A DNA stretch of 58,025 nt. It comes from Phoronis australis. Its lineage: Eukaryota; Phoronida; Phoronidae. The translations under genes and the position numbers were made by a program. Of this stretch, positions 1 to 11,600 are shown piece by piece. Location of the stretch: NCBI GenBank assembly GCA_002633005.1, contig NMRA01001088.1:1-58025 (forward strand), written 5' to 3'. The first letter of the stretch is position 1. The number at the start of each line of letters is the position of its first letter. The notes under the pieces were generated by a model that worked only from the letters and a program-made list of their open reading frames with translations, made no database searches and was not told the DNA's origin.

Positions 1-179
1 CACGAGCAATGCAAAATGCCAATTGTCAATTTGGGCAACTGGACGAAGGACTGTTTGAACAATAGTGATTGTTTTCGCTCGAGCTCAGCTCCCTCACATC
101 ATATTCTTGGTCTGCACACCGTTCACTACTTTCAGTCCTTAATTGCGGCATACACTGTATAGTCAGGTTCACTATGTCC

Positions 180-1705
180 AAATTTTGACATTCGTTGGAA
201 TTTTTTGAGGAAAGTGGAAACTATACATTTTTGAAACCTCATGGAATGACGAATCAGAAAATAATTGATTCCATTTTTTCGGTGGTCATTGGCGGCCATC
301 TTGGATTTTCAAAAAGAGCAACCTACGTGTTCTACGCTTAGAAAAAAACGATCAAGAAAAAGCAGATTTATTGATAATACACTGTACATCATGCAGTTCT
401 GGCATCACATCAAAAGGTCCACCAATCTCAGCTGATGTTTTCTTTTCACCTGACACAGATTCACTGGTACTCGTCATTGCCTATTATGACAGGCTTCTCA
501 GAAATACTTCAGTGCCCATGCCACCTGGGATTGTGGACAATATTAGGTGCTGTCTGGGCAAATAGCTCTTCCTGCTCAATGCGCAGCAAAATTTTTGTAC
601 TGCTTATAAAGTAACAGGTGAACCTTTTTTCACATCAGCCCCTTTTACACATGCATACTCACCACAGGGTAGACACAAATAGCATCCCAGAGCTGAGATG
701 GTACCTCTTCTGTAAACATATGGCTGCCAGCGACAAACGTCCACCAACCATTGGTGCTTTGAAACAGCATGTGCTGAGGGTGTTTATTCAAGCCAGAGTG
801 TTGGGCCAAGCAGTCATTGCTATACAGGAGTTCCTTGATCCACTGCAGAATGAATTTACAAGGACAAAGATGACCAGCTAAAACACTCACAACTGAGGAG
901 CTTCCGGCGCCAGAGGCTATCATTGAGATGGTTAGATGCCATTGCAAAAACAATTCTTCTTCCCAAAGACGCTCTTGCCGATCAAAGGACCTATCTTACA
1001 TAGATCTATGTCAGTATAGTGCAGAATGTCAGAATGGTGACGATGATGTGATTCCTGGTGACAGTGATACCTATAGTGATGATCTATAGACGGATTGCAA
1101 AGTTTTGAAGGGCTGTTGACACAACAAAAAACATTACTTTCATGTTCTTCAAACGTAAATAAGTTGTTAAGGTACTGGTATCTTGAAGGCAACAAGCTTC
1201 GAACAAAATATGCAAGAAAGTAAGATAGTGATCACGCGTCTTATTACTTGAAGAATGCATTTAGAAAATGTGGCTGCTAATAAATGGGGTTTTGATCATG
1301 TTTCTCATTAAATAAGTTGCATTTTCAGCTTTCTTGAGCACAAAAATGTGGGTTCAGGCATTAAAACTAACATTTTAAGTGACCCAAGAGCAAATATGCT
1401 GAGGAAAATGTATTTTACGGGACCATTTTTAAAAATCTAAGAAGGATGCCAAAATGGCGCCCAAAAATCAATTCCTTGACCTGAGAAATGCAGGTGTAGC
1501 CATAAAAGCCAACATTCTTATTGATCCAAAATTGAAGATATTGGGCTAAAATCCATTTTACCGGCGCCATTAATGAAAATCCAAGATGGCCGCCAAGATG
1601 GCCGCCAAAAATGGAATCAATTATTTTCTGATTTGTCATTCCATGAGGTTCCCAAAAATGTATAGTTTCCACCTTCCCCAAAACGTTCCAACAAAATTAC
1701 GTACA
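180..1705. mobile_element. TIR-bounded DNA element with decayed gene inside
   Basis: About 125 bp at 190-315 recurs as an inverted copy at about 1570-1700 with high identity by eye. Shared stretches include the reverse-complementary forms of GGAAACTATACATTTTTG and CATGGAATGAC, plus a GGCGGCCATCTTGGATTTTC block that is itself duplicated in the right arm. The arms bracket about 1.25 kb holding a broken coding region (371-1090). This is the layout of an old DNA transposon or a TIR-flanked derivative. No target-site duplication could be set because the outer ends are diverged. The superfamily is not identified. Confidence 0.6.
371..1090 (+). pseudogene. Relic of an XPG-like, transposon-associated protein gene
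   Basis: Three pieces in different frames match, in order, a protein type common in cnidarian genomes. At 371-563 is an XPG/PIN-like segment containing SPDTDSLVLVIAYYDRL and RNTSV. At about 670-880 is a helical segment with ELRWYLFCK, PPTIGALKQHVLRV and IQARVLGQA. At about 960-1090 is a remnant of a cysteine-rich tail (IDLCQYSAECQN followed by an acidic end and stop). Frame changes and missing sequence between the pieces show it is broken. The family match is from memory of typical motifs, not a database search, and the function of the intact family is not established here. Confidence 0.55.
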
Positions 1706-2006
1706 TGTACATGTAACAAACCTGACTAATATATTAAAAAAGCAAGATTTCCATTGCACCCCCAGACCTGAACATCCGCGTGTCGATAATTGTTGAAAGA
1801 TCGCCAATTGCTGGTACCATGTCTGCTTATTCCAACCTCCTGTTGCGGGGAACCGCCGAATAATGACGGGACAGGTTTTCACGGACGTAACGGGACAGGT
1901 TTTCACGGACGTAAGGTCGTTTTATCTTGGGTTGAAAAATTTTCACATTAAATTTAGACCCTCTGAATAAACTAACCGGGGTCATTTTTTACGGTTTTAT
2001 CATTTA
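1706..2006. other. Intergenic, no gene seen
   Basis: No coding motif was recognised. A short direct duplication, GGGACAGGTTTTCACGGACG, occurs twice in tandem at about 1868-1912. Nothing else is supported. Confidence 0.5.
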
Positions 2007-3530
2007 ATGATTCACTGGCTCGTTTGTGTATATTTCCACTCGGTTTCGAGTGAGAAATTTTGTATTTTGGGCATGGCTCTCTACCACCAAGACTGCGGAG
2101 GAAACAACGCATGGTCGCTCTGCTTAAACAATGTTGGCAAAACATAAAAAATTAGTGGCAGCACCACTCAACTCCATGGCCGAACCAAAAAACCCATAAC
2201 TCAATGGTAGGACCAAGAAACACAACTCTTTGGCAGTAAGCATATCTCTTCGGGCTCCCGGATTTTCGGACTGTTGCCGTAGAGCTCCCAGTGTGTTCTG
2301 TCATTACTGTCCAGTAGCACTCCCCAATATGGCGTCTTATTGACAACGCGGACTTCATGTACATGCATGTGAGTGGCGTGCCCTTTCTATAGTTTTAAGA
2401 TGTCTATACGTCCAATATTCAGGAAAATTTTGTCAAATCGCAAAGCCCAAGATGTGCCGGAGACGCTACGCCACGTCCCAAATAAGAGTGTTTTTTAAAA
2501 AATTGATCGAAATCCCCTGAAAATTAAGGGGTTGCCCATACAAGACCATTATTCTGTGCAATGACGCACGGATCGAGCGACACCTTCCATTAGTGTGCCC
2601 ACTTCGGCTTCGGTAGAGAAGGGACACACGGACCTACAGCTGGAATACGCATGTAAACTTGTCCCTTCTTGGTCAATGACACCTACCACAGGCATATACC
2701 GTCTTCCCCTTTGGCGGGCGACATAGGGACACATTCGCACACACAGACACGCGCACACACACGGAATGNATGATTCACTGGCTCGTCTGTGTATATTTCC
2801 ACTCGGTTTCGAGTGAGAAATTCTGTATTTTGCGCATGGCTCTCAACCACCAAGACTGCGGAGGAAACAACGCATGGTCGCTCTGCTTAAACAATGTTGG
2901 CCAAACATAAAAAATTAGTGGCAGCACCACTCAACTCCATGGCCGAACCAAAAAAACCCATAACTCAATGGCAGGACCAAGAAACACAACTCTTTGGCAG
3001 TAATCATATCTCTTCGGGCTCCCGGATTTTCGGACTGTTGCCGTAGAGCTCCCAGTGTTTTCCGTCATTACTGTCCAATAGCACTCCCCAATATGGCGTC
3101 TTATTGACAACGCGGACTTCATGTACATGTATGTGAGTGGCGTGCCCTTTCTATAGTTTTAAGATGTCTATAGGTCCAATATTCAGGGAAATTTTGTCAA
3201 ATCGCAAAGCCCACGATGTGCCGAAGACGCCATGCCACGTCCCAAATAAGAGTGTTTTTTAAAAAATTGATCGAAATCCCCTGAAAATTAAGGGGTTGCC
3301 CAAAGAAGACCATTATTCTGTGCAATGACACACGGATCGAGCGACACCTTCCATTAGTGTGCCCACTTCGGCTTCGGTAGAGAAGGGACACACGGACCTA
3401 CAGCTGGAATACGCATGTAAACTTGTCCCTTCTTGGTCAATGACACCTACCCAGGCATATACCGTCTTCCCCTTTGGCGGGCGACACAGGGACACATTCG
3501 CACACACAGACACGCGCACACACACGGAAT
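2007..3530. repeat. 761-bp unit present twice in tandem around one N
   Basis: Unit A is 2007-2767 and unit B is 2770-3530, both 761 bp, in direct orientation and separated by a G and an N at 2769. They differ at scattered single bases (for example TTTGTGTA versus TCTGTGTA near the start, and AGTGTGTTC versus AGTGTTTTC), roughly the level seen between haplotypes. Equal length plus the single N suggests an assembly join of two alleles or overlapping contigs rather than a true tandem duplication. The unit ends in a CA-rich tract (CGCACACACAGACACG). Short ORFs in it match nothing I know. Confidence 0.8.
2769..2769. other. Ambiguous base (N) at a contig join
   Basis: A single N sits exactly at the boundary of the duplicated 761-bp unit. 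Confidence 0.9.
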
Positions 3531-4136
3531 AACATCTACCAGTAATGTATCAGACATATTGAGCGTCCCATAGACTGCTTGTGTATGACTCATTTTCCCG
3601 GAAAACCGACGGGGACATAGGGACGCACGAACATGAAGACGGAATGACAGCTATCGTTATTGCTTTCCTTTTACCATTGTCGGGTACAAGGCACTGAAAC
3701 CGATAAACGGAGTGATCGACACACATCGAAATTATATCCCCTTCGCCCTACGCTTTTGGCGGGTGATATAAAAGAACGACAAGTAAAATGCTAATAATAA
3801 ACGAATGTATGAATGAATACAATCACCATTATTGCAGCATCTATTTACTTATAACGATGCAAAATATATTAAAAGAATACATACGAGTTATCGCCGACAA
3901 CCATTTTCACCGCCTGTGCACACTTCAATTCCGTGATTTTCTGATTTGAACTTTCAATGAACATCGATAGTGCCGTCAGATTTAAATTTTGTGTTATTTA
4001 TATGCTCTTGGCAGCGACAAGTTGAATTGGTTGCTTTATAGTATGTTTAATAGCTTCATGTGTTTTTTCAAGATCTAAGTACCCGATCTCCGACGTGACT
4101 ATGAAGAGAAATCTTTCGCAAGACAAGGCATACGTG
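3531..4136. repeat. Degenerate third piece of the 761-bp repeat, then gene 5' flank
   Basis: At about 3600-3790 there are scrambled fragments of the preceding repeat: GGGACATAGGGACGCACG, GACGGAATGACAG, CTTCGCCCTACGCTTTTGGCGGG. From about 3900 to 4136 the sequence resembles the 5' flank of the second astacin copy (about 43800-44050), for example the TTTCTGA(T/C)TTGAA block, and is probably upstream regulatory sequence. No gene. Confidence 0.5.
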
Positions 4137-4144
4137 TATAAAGG
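4137..4144 (+). promoter_or_regulatory. Candidate TATA box of the astacin gene
   Basis: TATAAAGG lies 154 bp upstream of the proposed ATG at 4291, leaving room for a 5' UTR of roughly 120 nt. The following block (CCAGAACAAATCCTG) aligns with CACAGAACAGGATG upstream of the paralog exon at 44236, but the paralog lacks a TATA box at the equivalent place. The assignment is inference; no transcript data are available. Confidence 0.35.
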
Positions 4145-4290
4145 TCCCCAGAACAAATCCTGTTTTTCGACCTAATGCCCGCACCAACGAGCGAATCAAA
4201 TAACCTAACGTAGAGACAGACCCGCACTCGAACTGCCTTCTGGTCCAGGGTCACTCTTTAGATCTCAGTCAGTTAACATAAAAATCCAGG

Positions 4291-4359
4291 ATGTCATGGA
4301 AGGTGTTTTTGGTTGTTGGGATGGTTCACATATGTAGTTCTGTGGAACTTTATGAAGAC
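4291..4359 (+). CDS. Astacin gene exon 1: signal peptide
   Basis: Encodes MSWKVFLVVGMVHICSSVEL plus YED. It has a one-lysine n-region, a hydrophobic core VFLVVGMVHIC and a plausible cleavage after CSS, so the product enters the secretory pathway. The start is fixed by an in-frame TAA at 4279-4281. The donor GTAAGT at 4360 leaves phase 0. The exon is nearly duplicated at 44236-44304, which supports it as a real coding exon. Confidence 0.85.
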
Positions 4360-7300
4360 GTAAGTACCATAAAATTCTATGTGCACTTTTCATTTTAACG
4401 TCGTTGTTGATCCCTGTGTACAATGGCAGTGCAAGACGCTCAGAGATTTGCAGCAATTTGTAATTAGCTGGTTAGCAAGTCACTGACTCAGTGATTATCA
4501 AGACTGACGTTTTGTTCAGGAAAAAGAATGGCACCATTGTAACGCCAGTGTTCTCAAGTTAAAGATGCAAGCATTGTTACACTTAGTCGATCTTCAGTTG
4601 CTTTTAAAGCTTCCTGTTTCTTGTGGTGTGGAGTCGCATAACTGCATGGGCAACTGTTTGCCCACTTGCTTTTTTGCGTATACACTTCCATCTGAATCTT
4701 CGACCAATTTTGTCCCTGTCTTGTTTTTTGCAGTTGTTTTCTTTCGTGATCTTGGGTGTCATGCTTGTCTGTCACAGGGACGGACCCAGGCTTTTGACAT
4801 TTCGCGTTTTCCCCTTGCTCCTAACTTGTTCGATTCTCTAGCTCAACAACATGTAGGGAAGATGACCCTGTAGTCAATATCTTACACGATTGATTAACCC
4901 CATTAAGGCAATTAGGGTTGGAGGGGCAGCTCTCTTTTTGTTGGATAATTTCACTAATCTCCAATAAGATCGTATCTAGTAGCCTTTCTGGGCTGTGCTG
5001 TTAAAAACAAAAGTTAAATGGTAACAAGTTTGAACACAAACCATTATCATTTCTGAATTTTTCATCAAATGTTGATCATTTTTAGTTTTTGAATCGCCAA
5101 AATAGACAAAATACAACCGAAGTTACAACCGTCTATTCTTTCCCAACGCTCTGTGGGTTTGACTGACTGTGTTCATTGGTGGTCTGTAATAAGCCTCGTA
5201 CATAATTGGTCAGCCTGTTGTCATGCCAGACAAAAGACTGTGCTTGGCAGTTAACAAAGGAACTAGATGTTATCACACCCTCACAGCCCTCTACGTCTGG
5301 TAAAGTCACTGAACGGGAGAACGCCGTCATGAGTTATGGGGGGCAGGGCAGAGTGTTAGCCAGGATTTTGCTCGTCAGCCATTCGCACCCCCGAATTGGC
5401 AAACGGAATCTGGGACAATTTTAGGGGTACATGACCCTCTCACATCAGCCATTGCACAGGAAGTAAAATTCAAACAGCGTGTCCCGTGAAGGAGACAATA
5501 GCTGCGTTGATGGTGGACTTAGGAACAAGATCACTGGTTTGAATTCACACAGAGGTGATTAAACTTGAAAAAGCAATTCTTTTATCGTTTTAGACCAGCT
5601 TTATATTCTTGGAATACAAACATACTAGAGGAGATTTTACGAGGTTTCACACAGATTTAAGTATTTTCAACAAACACGTCTATTTTTAATCAACAAAAAT
5701 CCCTTTGCAAATAAAGACGGCCCTTGCGTACACGACTAGTAAATGTTAAAATCTAACTTCACCTGAATTTTCTTATTTTACGTGCATTGAATTAACCAGA
5801 TAGTCCTAGCAAAGCCTCAGTAAAATAAGAAAACGCGAGTTCAATCACGCAAACGTAAACCCGTCAAATGATAAGTGAGGCTGCCTTTTCATGTTCTGTT
5901 ACGTCACCGCGAGATCCCAGCACAAACAACAAATGTATTGAATAGGGGTTTGACTAGAACAGCATTGCGTGCGGGTATTATTCGCAGCTGCTTGAATTAA
6001 AATTTGATTCTCGCGGTGGCATAGAAAAAAGGAAGCCAATACCCCTAACAGTCCGTTACATACAGTATGGCAATTTGTGGCACTAGTGGGCTCAGAGCGA
6101 TGCTCTTAACATACTCATGGAACAAAATTTGCGGCTGTTACGGTTGATGATAGGCTTTAAAAAGAAGCCTGTGACTTGACATGTATTTCTCAGAGTGTGA
6201 CCAACATAAACAACTGCTTTACCTCGAGACCTGCATATAGCTCGTAAAGGTGAATAACCTATCTCAAGAACGTAAATATTTACGCTGATGTCACGACCAG
6301 GTTGTGTAATTGACACATTGAGCAAGTGGTACAGCGACGACAAATAGATTAGATATAAGATCATCCTGGACGGCCAAGCAAGAGGCTCCAGAAACTGAAA
6401 TGGTTTGCAGCTCGACAATCTATCGGATTACACAATCATCAGCAACTCATTTTTATCATTTGTAAATTCTCCCAGCACGCCGATCCAATATAAAACCTTA
6501 AAAAGGTCCCATTTCGTGTTCACGTTCTGCTCACTTGTTATAGTCGATCATAATGTCACTGCCTTTGCTCTTGTGCAACGTTCGTTCATTCGTTTTGTCT
6601 TTCCTTGGTGATGACACAAACTGTCCAGCACCGCAAGGTATAATCAAAAGGGACGGTGCTGTAGTCAAAAGGCGATGGTAATGAATAAGTATACACATGT
6701 GCCCAGCGGAGTTCAAACTGAGATCACAATTGGTATTTTATTGAATATTGTGTGTGATATTTTTCGGACCGCCTGGAATTAGTAGTATGCACTACACCGC
6801 ACGCGTTAACTCTTTCCAGCAGTGAATGGAATATGGAACATTCTACATGGGGAGTGCAAACAGTGAACACGTTCGCTTTGGCACACTTCAACATGTTTAT
6901 CGTCTCCATCGGGGCCTGAAAATAAGACGTTCATACTTATGTTTATTTCGTATTTGAAATTTTTCTGAGACCGGATATACATGTACTGATGACGTAACAA
7001 AAATATGTTTTTATTTTTGCATATATTTACCGGCAGGGATTTCAACCGGTTTAAGTCACTTTTTATGTTCAAGCTAAATGACGGTGGGGAATTCATTCTC
7101 TCCGAGCTAAGCTTCAAGAACTTCATTCGCAAGAGCTACCGTGTGTACAAAAGAGGGATATATGCTTCGCCGCCAATGTTTGACTTGGCGACACCTTCCG
7201 AGAGCGAGATGGGTTACGGTCACGTGAGGTACGGAGAAGGCGGTGATGCAGGAGAAACAGACAACTCTGCATACACGAATAGTGGAGAACATGACCGCAA

Positions 7301-8543
7301 GAAGCGGGGGATAAGAGTTCCTAAATATCTCTGGACGGGGGCAAGGATTCCTTACACCTTCAGGCCATGTGAGTGATTTCCATTCTCATTTCTTAATCTG
7401 TTGTACAAATTAGTTATTACGAAATATCGACAATTTTTTATTTGTGTTTGAACAGCAGTTAATTTTTCGTATACTGTCCCGCCGATATTTTTGATAAATC
7501 AGCTATTTGATACAAAGCTTAATTCTATACTTTTAAACTGACATCGTAATTGGCGGCAATGAGGCATGAATAAGACACACAAAGCTAAATAGAATTACTA
7601 ACATTGAACTCGTTCAACGGTTATTTGGAGCCTTTTCAGTAAAATACTTCGATGTTGCTGCAATATTCATTTTTCTTTTGCGTTTTTTTTTAGCAAAAAT
7701 TGGCTAACTTGATGATGACCCTCGACTTTCCCGGCTCTTGAAAATAAGAAACTCGACCCGTTTAACGTCACTTTTCCCGCTGCTGTCCAGAGGCCCTGCT
7801 GGGGGGGTATGCAATTCCCGCATTAGTGATAGTTTCACAGCAATAAAACACTGCATAAAAGAATTGATATATTGTTGACTAAAACTGGTGATTTTTAAAT
7901 GCTTACCTTCTGAAATTGAATTCATCGTAAAAATAATTTCTTCTTTTACAGTTGAATGTAATGTTCAACTCGACTTGCACGGCTGTCCAGCGCTTTGCTG
8001 TTTCGTACCAAAGCTATTAACTTCAATAAGACGATAATCCTCCGAAAAAACATAATACATCTTCGTCCATAAACAGATCTTTTCCCTTTAAAAATAGTTA
8101 TTGCAGTTGCCAAGAGCATTTACGAGGAAAATGACTACTGAAATCTCAAGCTTGGACAATCTTTCGAAATGTATACATTCAGTTCAGTTACATATAGTTG
8201 AAGCTCTAACTGGTTGTTCAAAGTTATGATGTAAGTGAAAGTTTTTTTTTGCTTTTGGGACTCAGTTAGCACTCACTCACTGGGGATTTTTATGAGTTGT
8301 TTAGTTTTGCAATTGCTAATTTTCTAGCAGGCCGTTGACGTCATCACTTTCAGTGTCCCCACCTTCCTCTCTGGTTAACGCGACACCTGTCAACCCGGTG
8401 CCGAGGACAGAGCACTAGGTGATTCAAACACAGACTGATTAAAATGAAATAAAAACGGCCTTAAACATGCCTTTAAGAATGATATCTACTTTCGTTTTCA
8501 GTAGGTGCATGTATACACGCCTATGTACGACGCACACATTTTT

Positions 8544-8602
<59 letters not shown>

Positions 8603-11600
8603 TGGCCCCAATTTTCGTTTTAGATGTTATAGATGAGGTTGAAATATTCAAGATGAATTGACAATCCTCACCAATGAAAGATATCAGTTGTTCTCCATGA
8701 GTCTCGTACACTCTAAACGTTAATAACTTGATTCATAAATATACCATTGGTTCAAATATCCCATTTTATTGCAGATAAATACACATCGGAACAGAAGGCA
8801 AAAGTCTTTGCAGGCATTGCAAAGTTGAGACAGGCAACTTGTTTAAATTTTATTCACTATCAATCTAGCACCCTTAATGAGCCCTATGTGAGGTTTTCAA
8901 GAGGAGGAGGTGGGTAAGTAACGGGAGCGCACAAGAATGATGTTGAACAAGCGATTATTTTCGATACTTTTGATTTATTCATATCCATTTTCAAATATGA
9001 TTTCTGACAAACTAGAGGTGCTAGATTGCTCATCTACCACAAAACAATATTAAAAAAATTCTGTATTGACTCGTTCACCCAAACTAAATTCTTCCATTTG
9101 TTATGATCATGACTTCTAAGACATATAAATCCGTTGAGAGATAAAGGAATTAGAAACCTAATACACTTGCTCACAAAACGGTTCTTCGGTTCAAGGTGTG
9201 TGCTGTCTTCCAATGACCGTCAACGTGACCCAAAATAATGGTAAAGAGTGCTGATTTACCAGAATTTTTGAATGTGCATGTAATACCTCATTGAGAAAAC
9301 ACGTCCTTTTAATGACTCAGAAATGACAGGCTGATTAACTGCCTGGTATTGGCCTGCAGTTTACACAGTTTGTTTTGCCAGATGTTTTAACTATTGGGGT
9401 ACCCACAGCAGTTTTACATTCAAATTGGTCAGATGATGAGCTCACATTCTCATTTAAAGTTGCTCTGAACCTTCAGTTTAACGTCTGATAAAGAACACAT
9501 ACCGCTATAAAATTGGTCTTAACTTACATGTACCTGTACGCAGGCGAGAAGAATATTCTAGGCTAAACGAAGAGCCGACAGTTCGTCGTTCCTCGCATGG
9601 CTAATAAAATGACACGCCCTTTCTAGCCAACTTGTTAAGTCTGAAATCAAAGCAGTAATGATCGGCGAGTTCTTTGTGGCCGTGAAACAATCTTCACTTT
9701 GATTATGGCGCATTGCGGGTTCTTTGAGAGAGTGATCCGCGTGTTGGCGCTGCCAACAATTCCATGTCGTCCGCCTTTCACGGCTCAGTGGTGGAGACTG
9801 AGCCTACGAAAGGTGGTCGGTGAAACATTTGAAGCGTAAACCCTTTTTGTTGCAAGTCCAAGCATTTGATGAATGCCACCACCCTTTGATAACTTCATTT
9901 CTTTCAAGTGAAAACTTGGCGTACTGTTTTGCACAACAATAAGGGTGCTACTCGTGCGGGAAATCCGAGTCCGTTTGGCAAGATTGACAAAAAACCTCGG
10001 CTAACCCAGATGCGCAAACAATTATCATTTTTAACACAAGTTTTCTTTTTTGCAAAGGCTTAAAACTAGCTATAAAAGCTCATTTTATATACATGTATTG
10101 ATCAACAAGCGAAATTCTAGTAAACACAGGGCACGAGTCAATGGATCGCCGGGATTGACCGAAGTCCCAACGTCCATGGTCGGACGGCAGTTTACAATAA
10201 CCGGTAGGAAAGAAACGTAGGTTCTCTGATCAGGCGGCAAAATGCAATGGTTTGGTGCAACAGCGAGAGGTTTCATCTTCAGTCATAGACGGTTAGTAAC
10301 CTTACAATCCCTAAGAGCACCACACAGGGGTGCTGTGCGTTCTTCGAGTTTGCTTGCTTTCCTTAGGTGGTAGCGAACTGACTCATTCGGGAAATTGCTG
10401 ATAATGGTCATGTGTTATCTTATTTAAGAAATATGTTAGAACTAATGCTGTTCTTAACTGAAGATGATTGTACATGTATACCAGTTGTATATGTATTTCA
10501 TTGATATCAGGTTCTCAACAAATACGGCGACTGCTTTTCAATATGAATATTATTTAATTATTCAGTGTAGCAACAACTAAAATTCCTTTGAGCTGAAAGG
10601 GGGGAAATGAAACTTAATCAACTGTAATTTTCGTTTTTATCTTCTAAATCTGCGTTAAATGTGAAGAGTGCACTAAACAACTTTCGTCAGAACTGTCCCC
10701 CTTCAGGAACTGTCGTCGTAATTATTGTCTTACATTGCCGAGATGAGAGCGATACATGTATACAGTGTACATATATAAACCGACGCCATTATCAAAGTAT
10801 GGAATGTCCGACAAAATGAAGAGACTCGAAAATAATTCACTCTCAACATTTTTAAAGATATCAAGAAGAAATAAAAAACAACCGATATAATACAGTAAGG
10901 GACTTAGCCCACAAGAGCGTCGAAAGGCTCGCACAGAAAAGAATGTCTGAATGAAGCAATACGCCATGCAAATCTGATTATACACAACAGGCAGTGACGG
11001 GCAGCGGTCGTTGACTTACAGGCGCACACAATCACGAACTGAGGGATAGGTGGCAATAAAGTTCATTGTTAGTGAGGCTGGTTGTCTTAGCTTACCCATC
11101 CAATAATTAATAATTCGTATTTTAACCCCATTATTCTACTGTTCTGTCATCGTAACTATCTGCCACCATCATTCGAACAAATCGGAACCGAATCAAATTG
11201 CAATTTTGTTATTGTACACAGCCATTGACGTTAGCTAATGCCTGTATCAAATTTGGTCGGTTGGCCCTTTTAGAAGAAAATAACTAAAGATAACCCATTT
11301 GAGCACAATTTTATAGTGAAAAATATATTTTTGCGATGTGTGGCGGGTTTAAAGCAGCTTCAATGCAAATAAATACCCCTCTTGAATATTTACAGGTGTT
11401 CCGCTACTGTTGGCAAGAAAAGAAGCAGAAATCCAAGATACCGGATTTCGGGTGTCAACCTTGGAAACAGTGGTGACGCGTGTCTGGATGTAAGTATTCA
11501 AAGTAATTCGTAAATTAAAACAAATCCCTGCTCAGCCATCGTCTGCTCCCACATGCCATGGCACTAAGGAATATTTGACCTATGAACTGTTTTTACATTA

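Noticed and set aside
8439-8711. ORFs with long Tyr-Ile repeats on both strands
   Set aside because: They are produced by the TA microsatellite and have no flanking coding signal.
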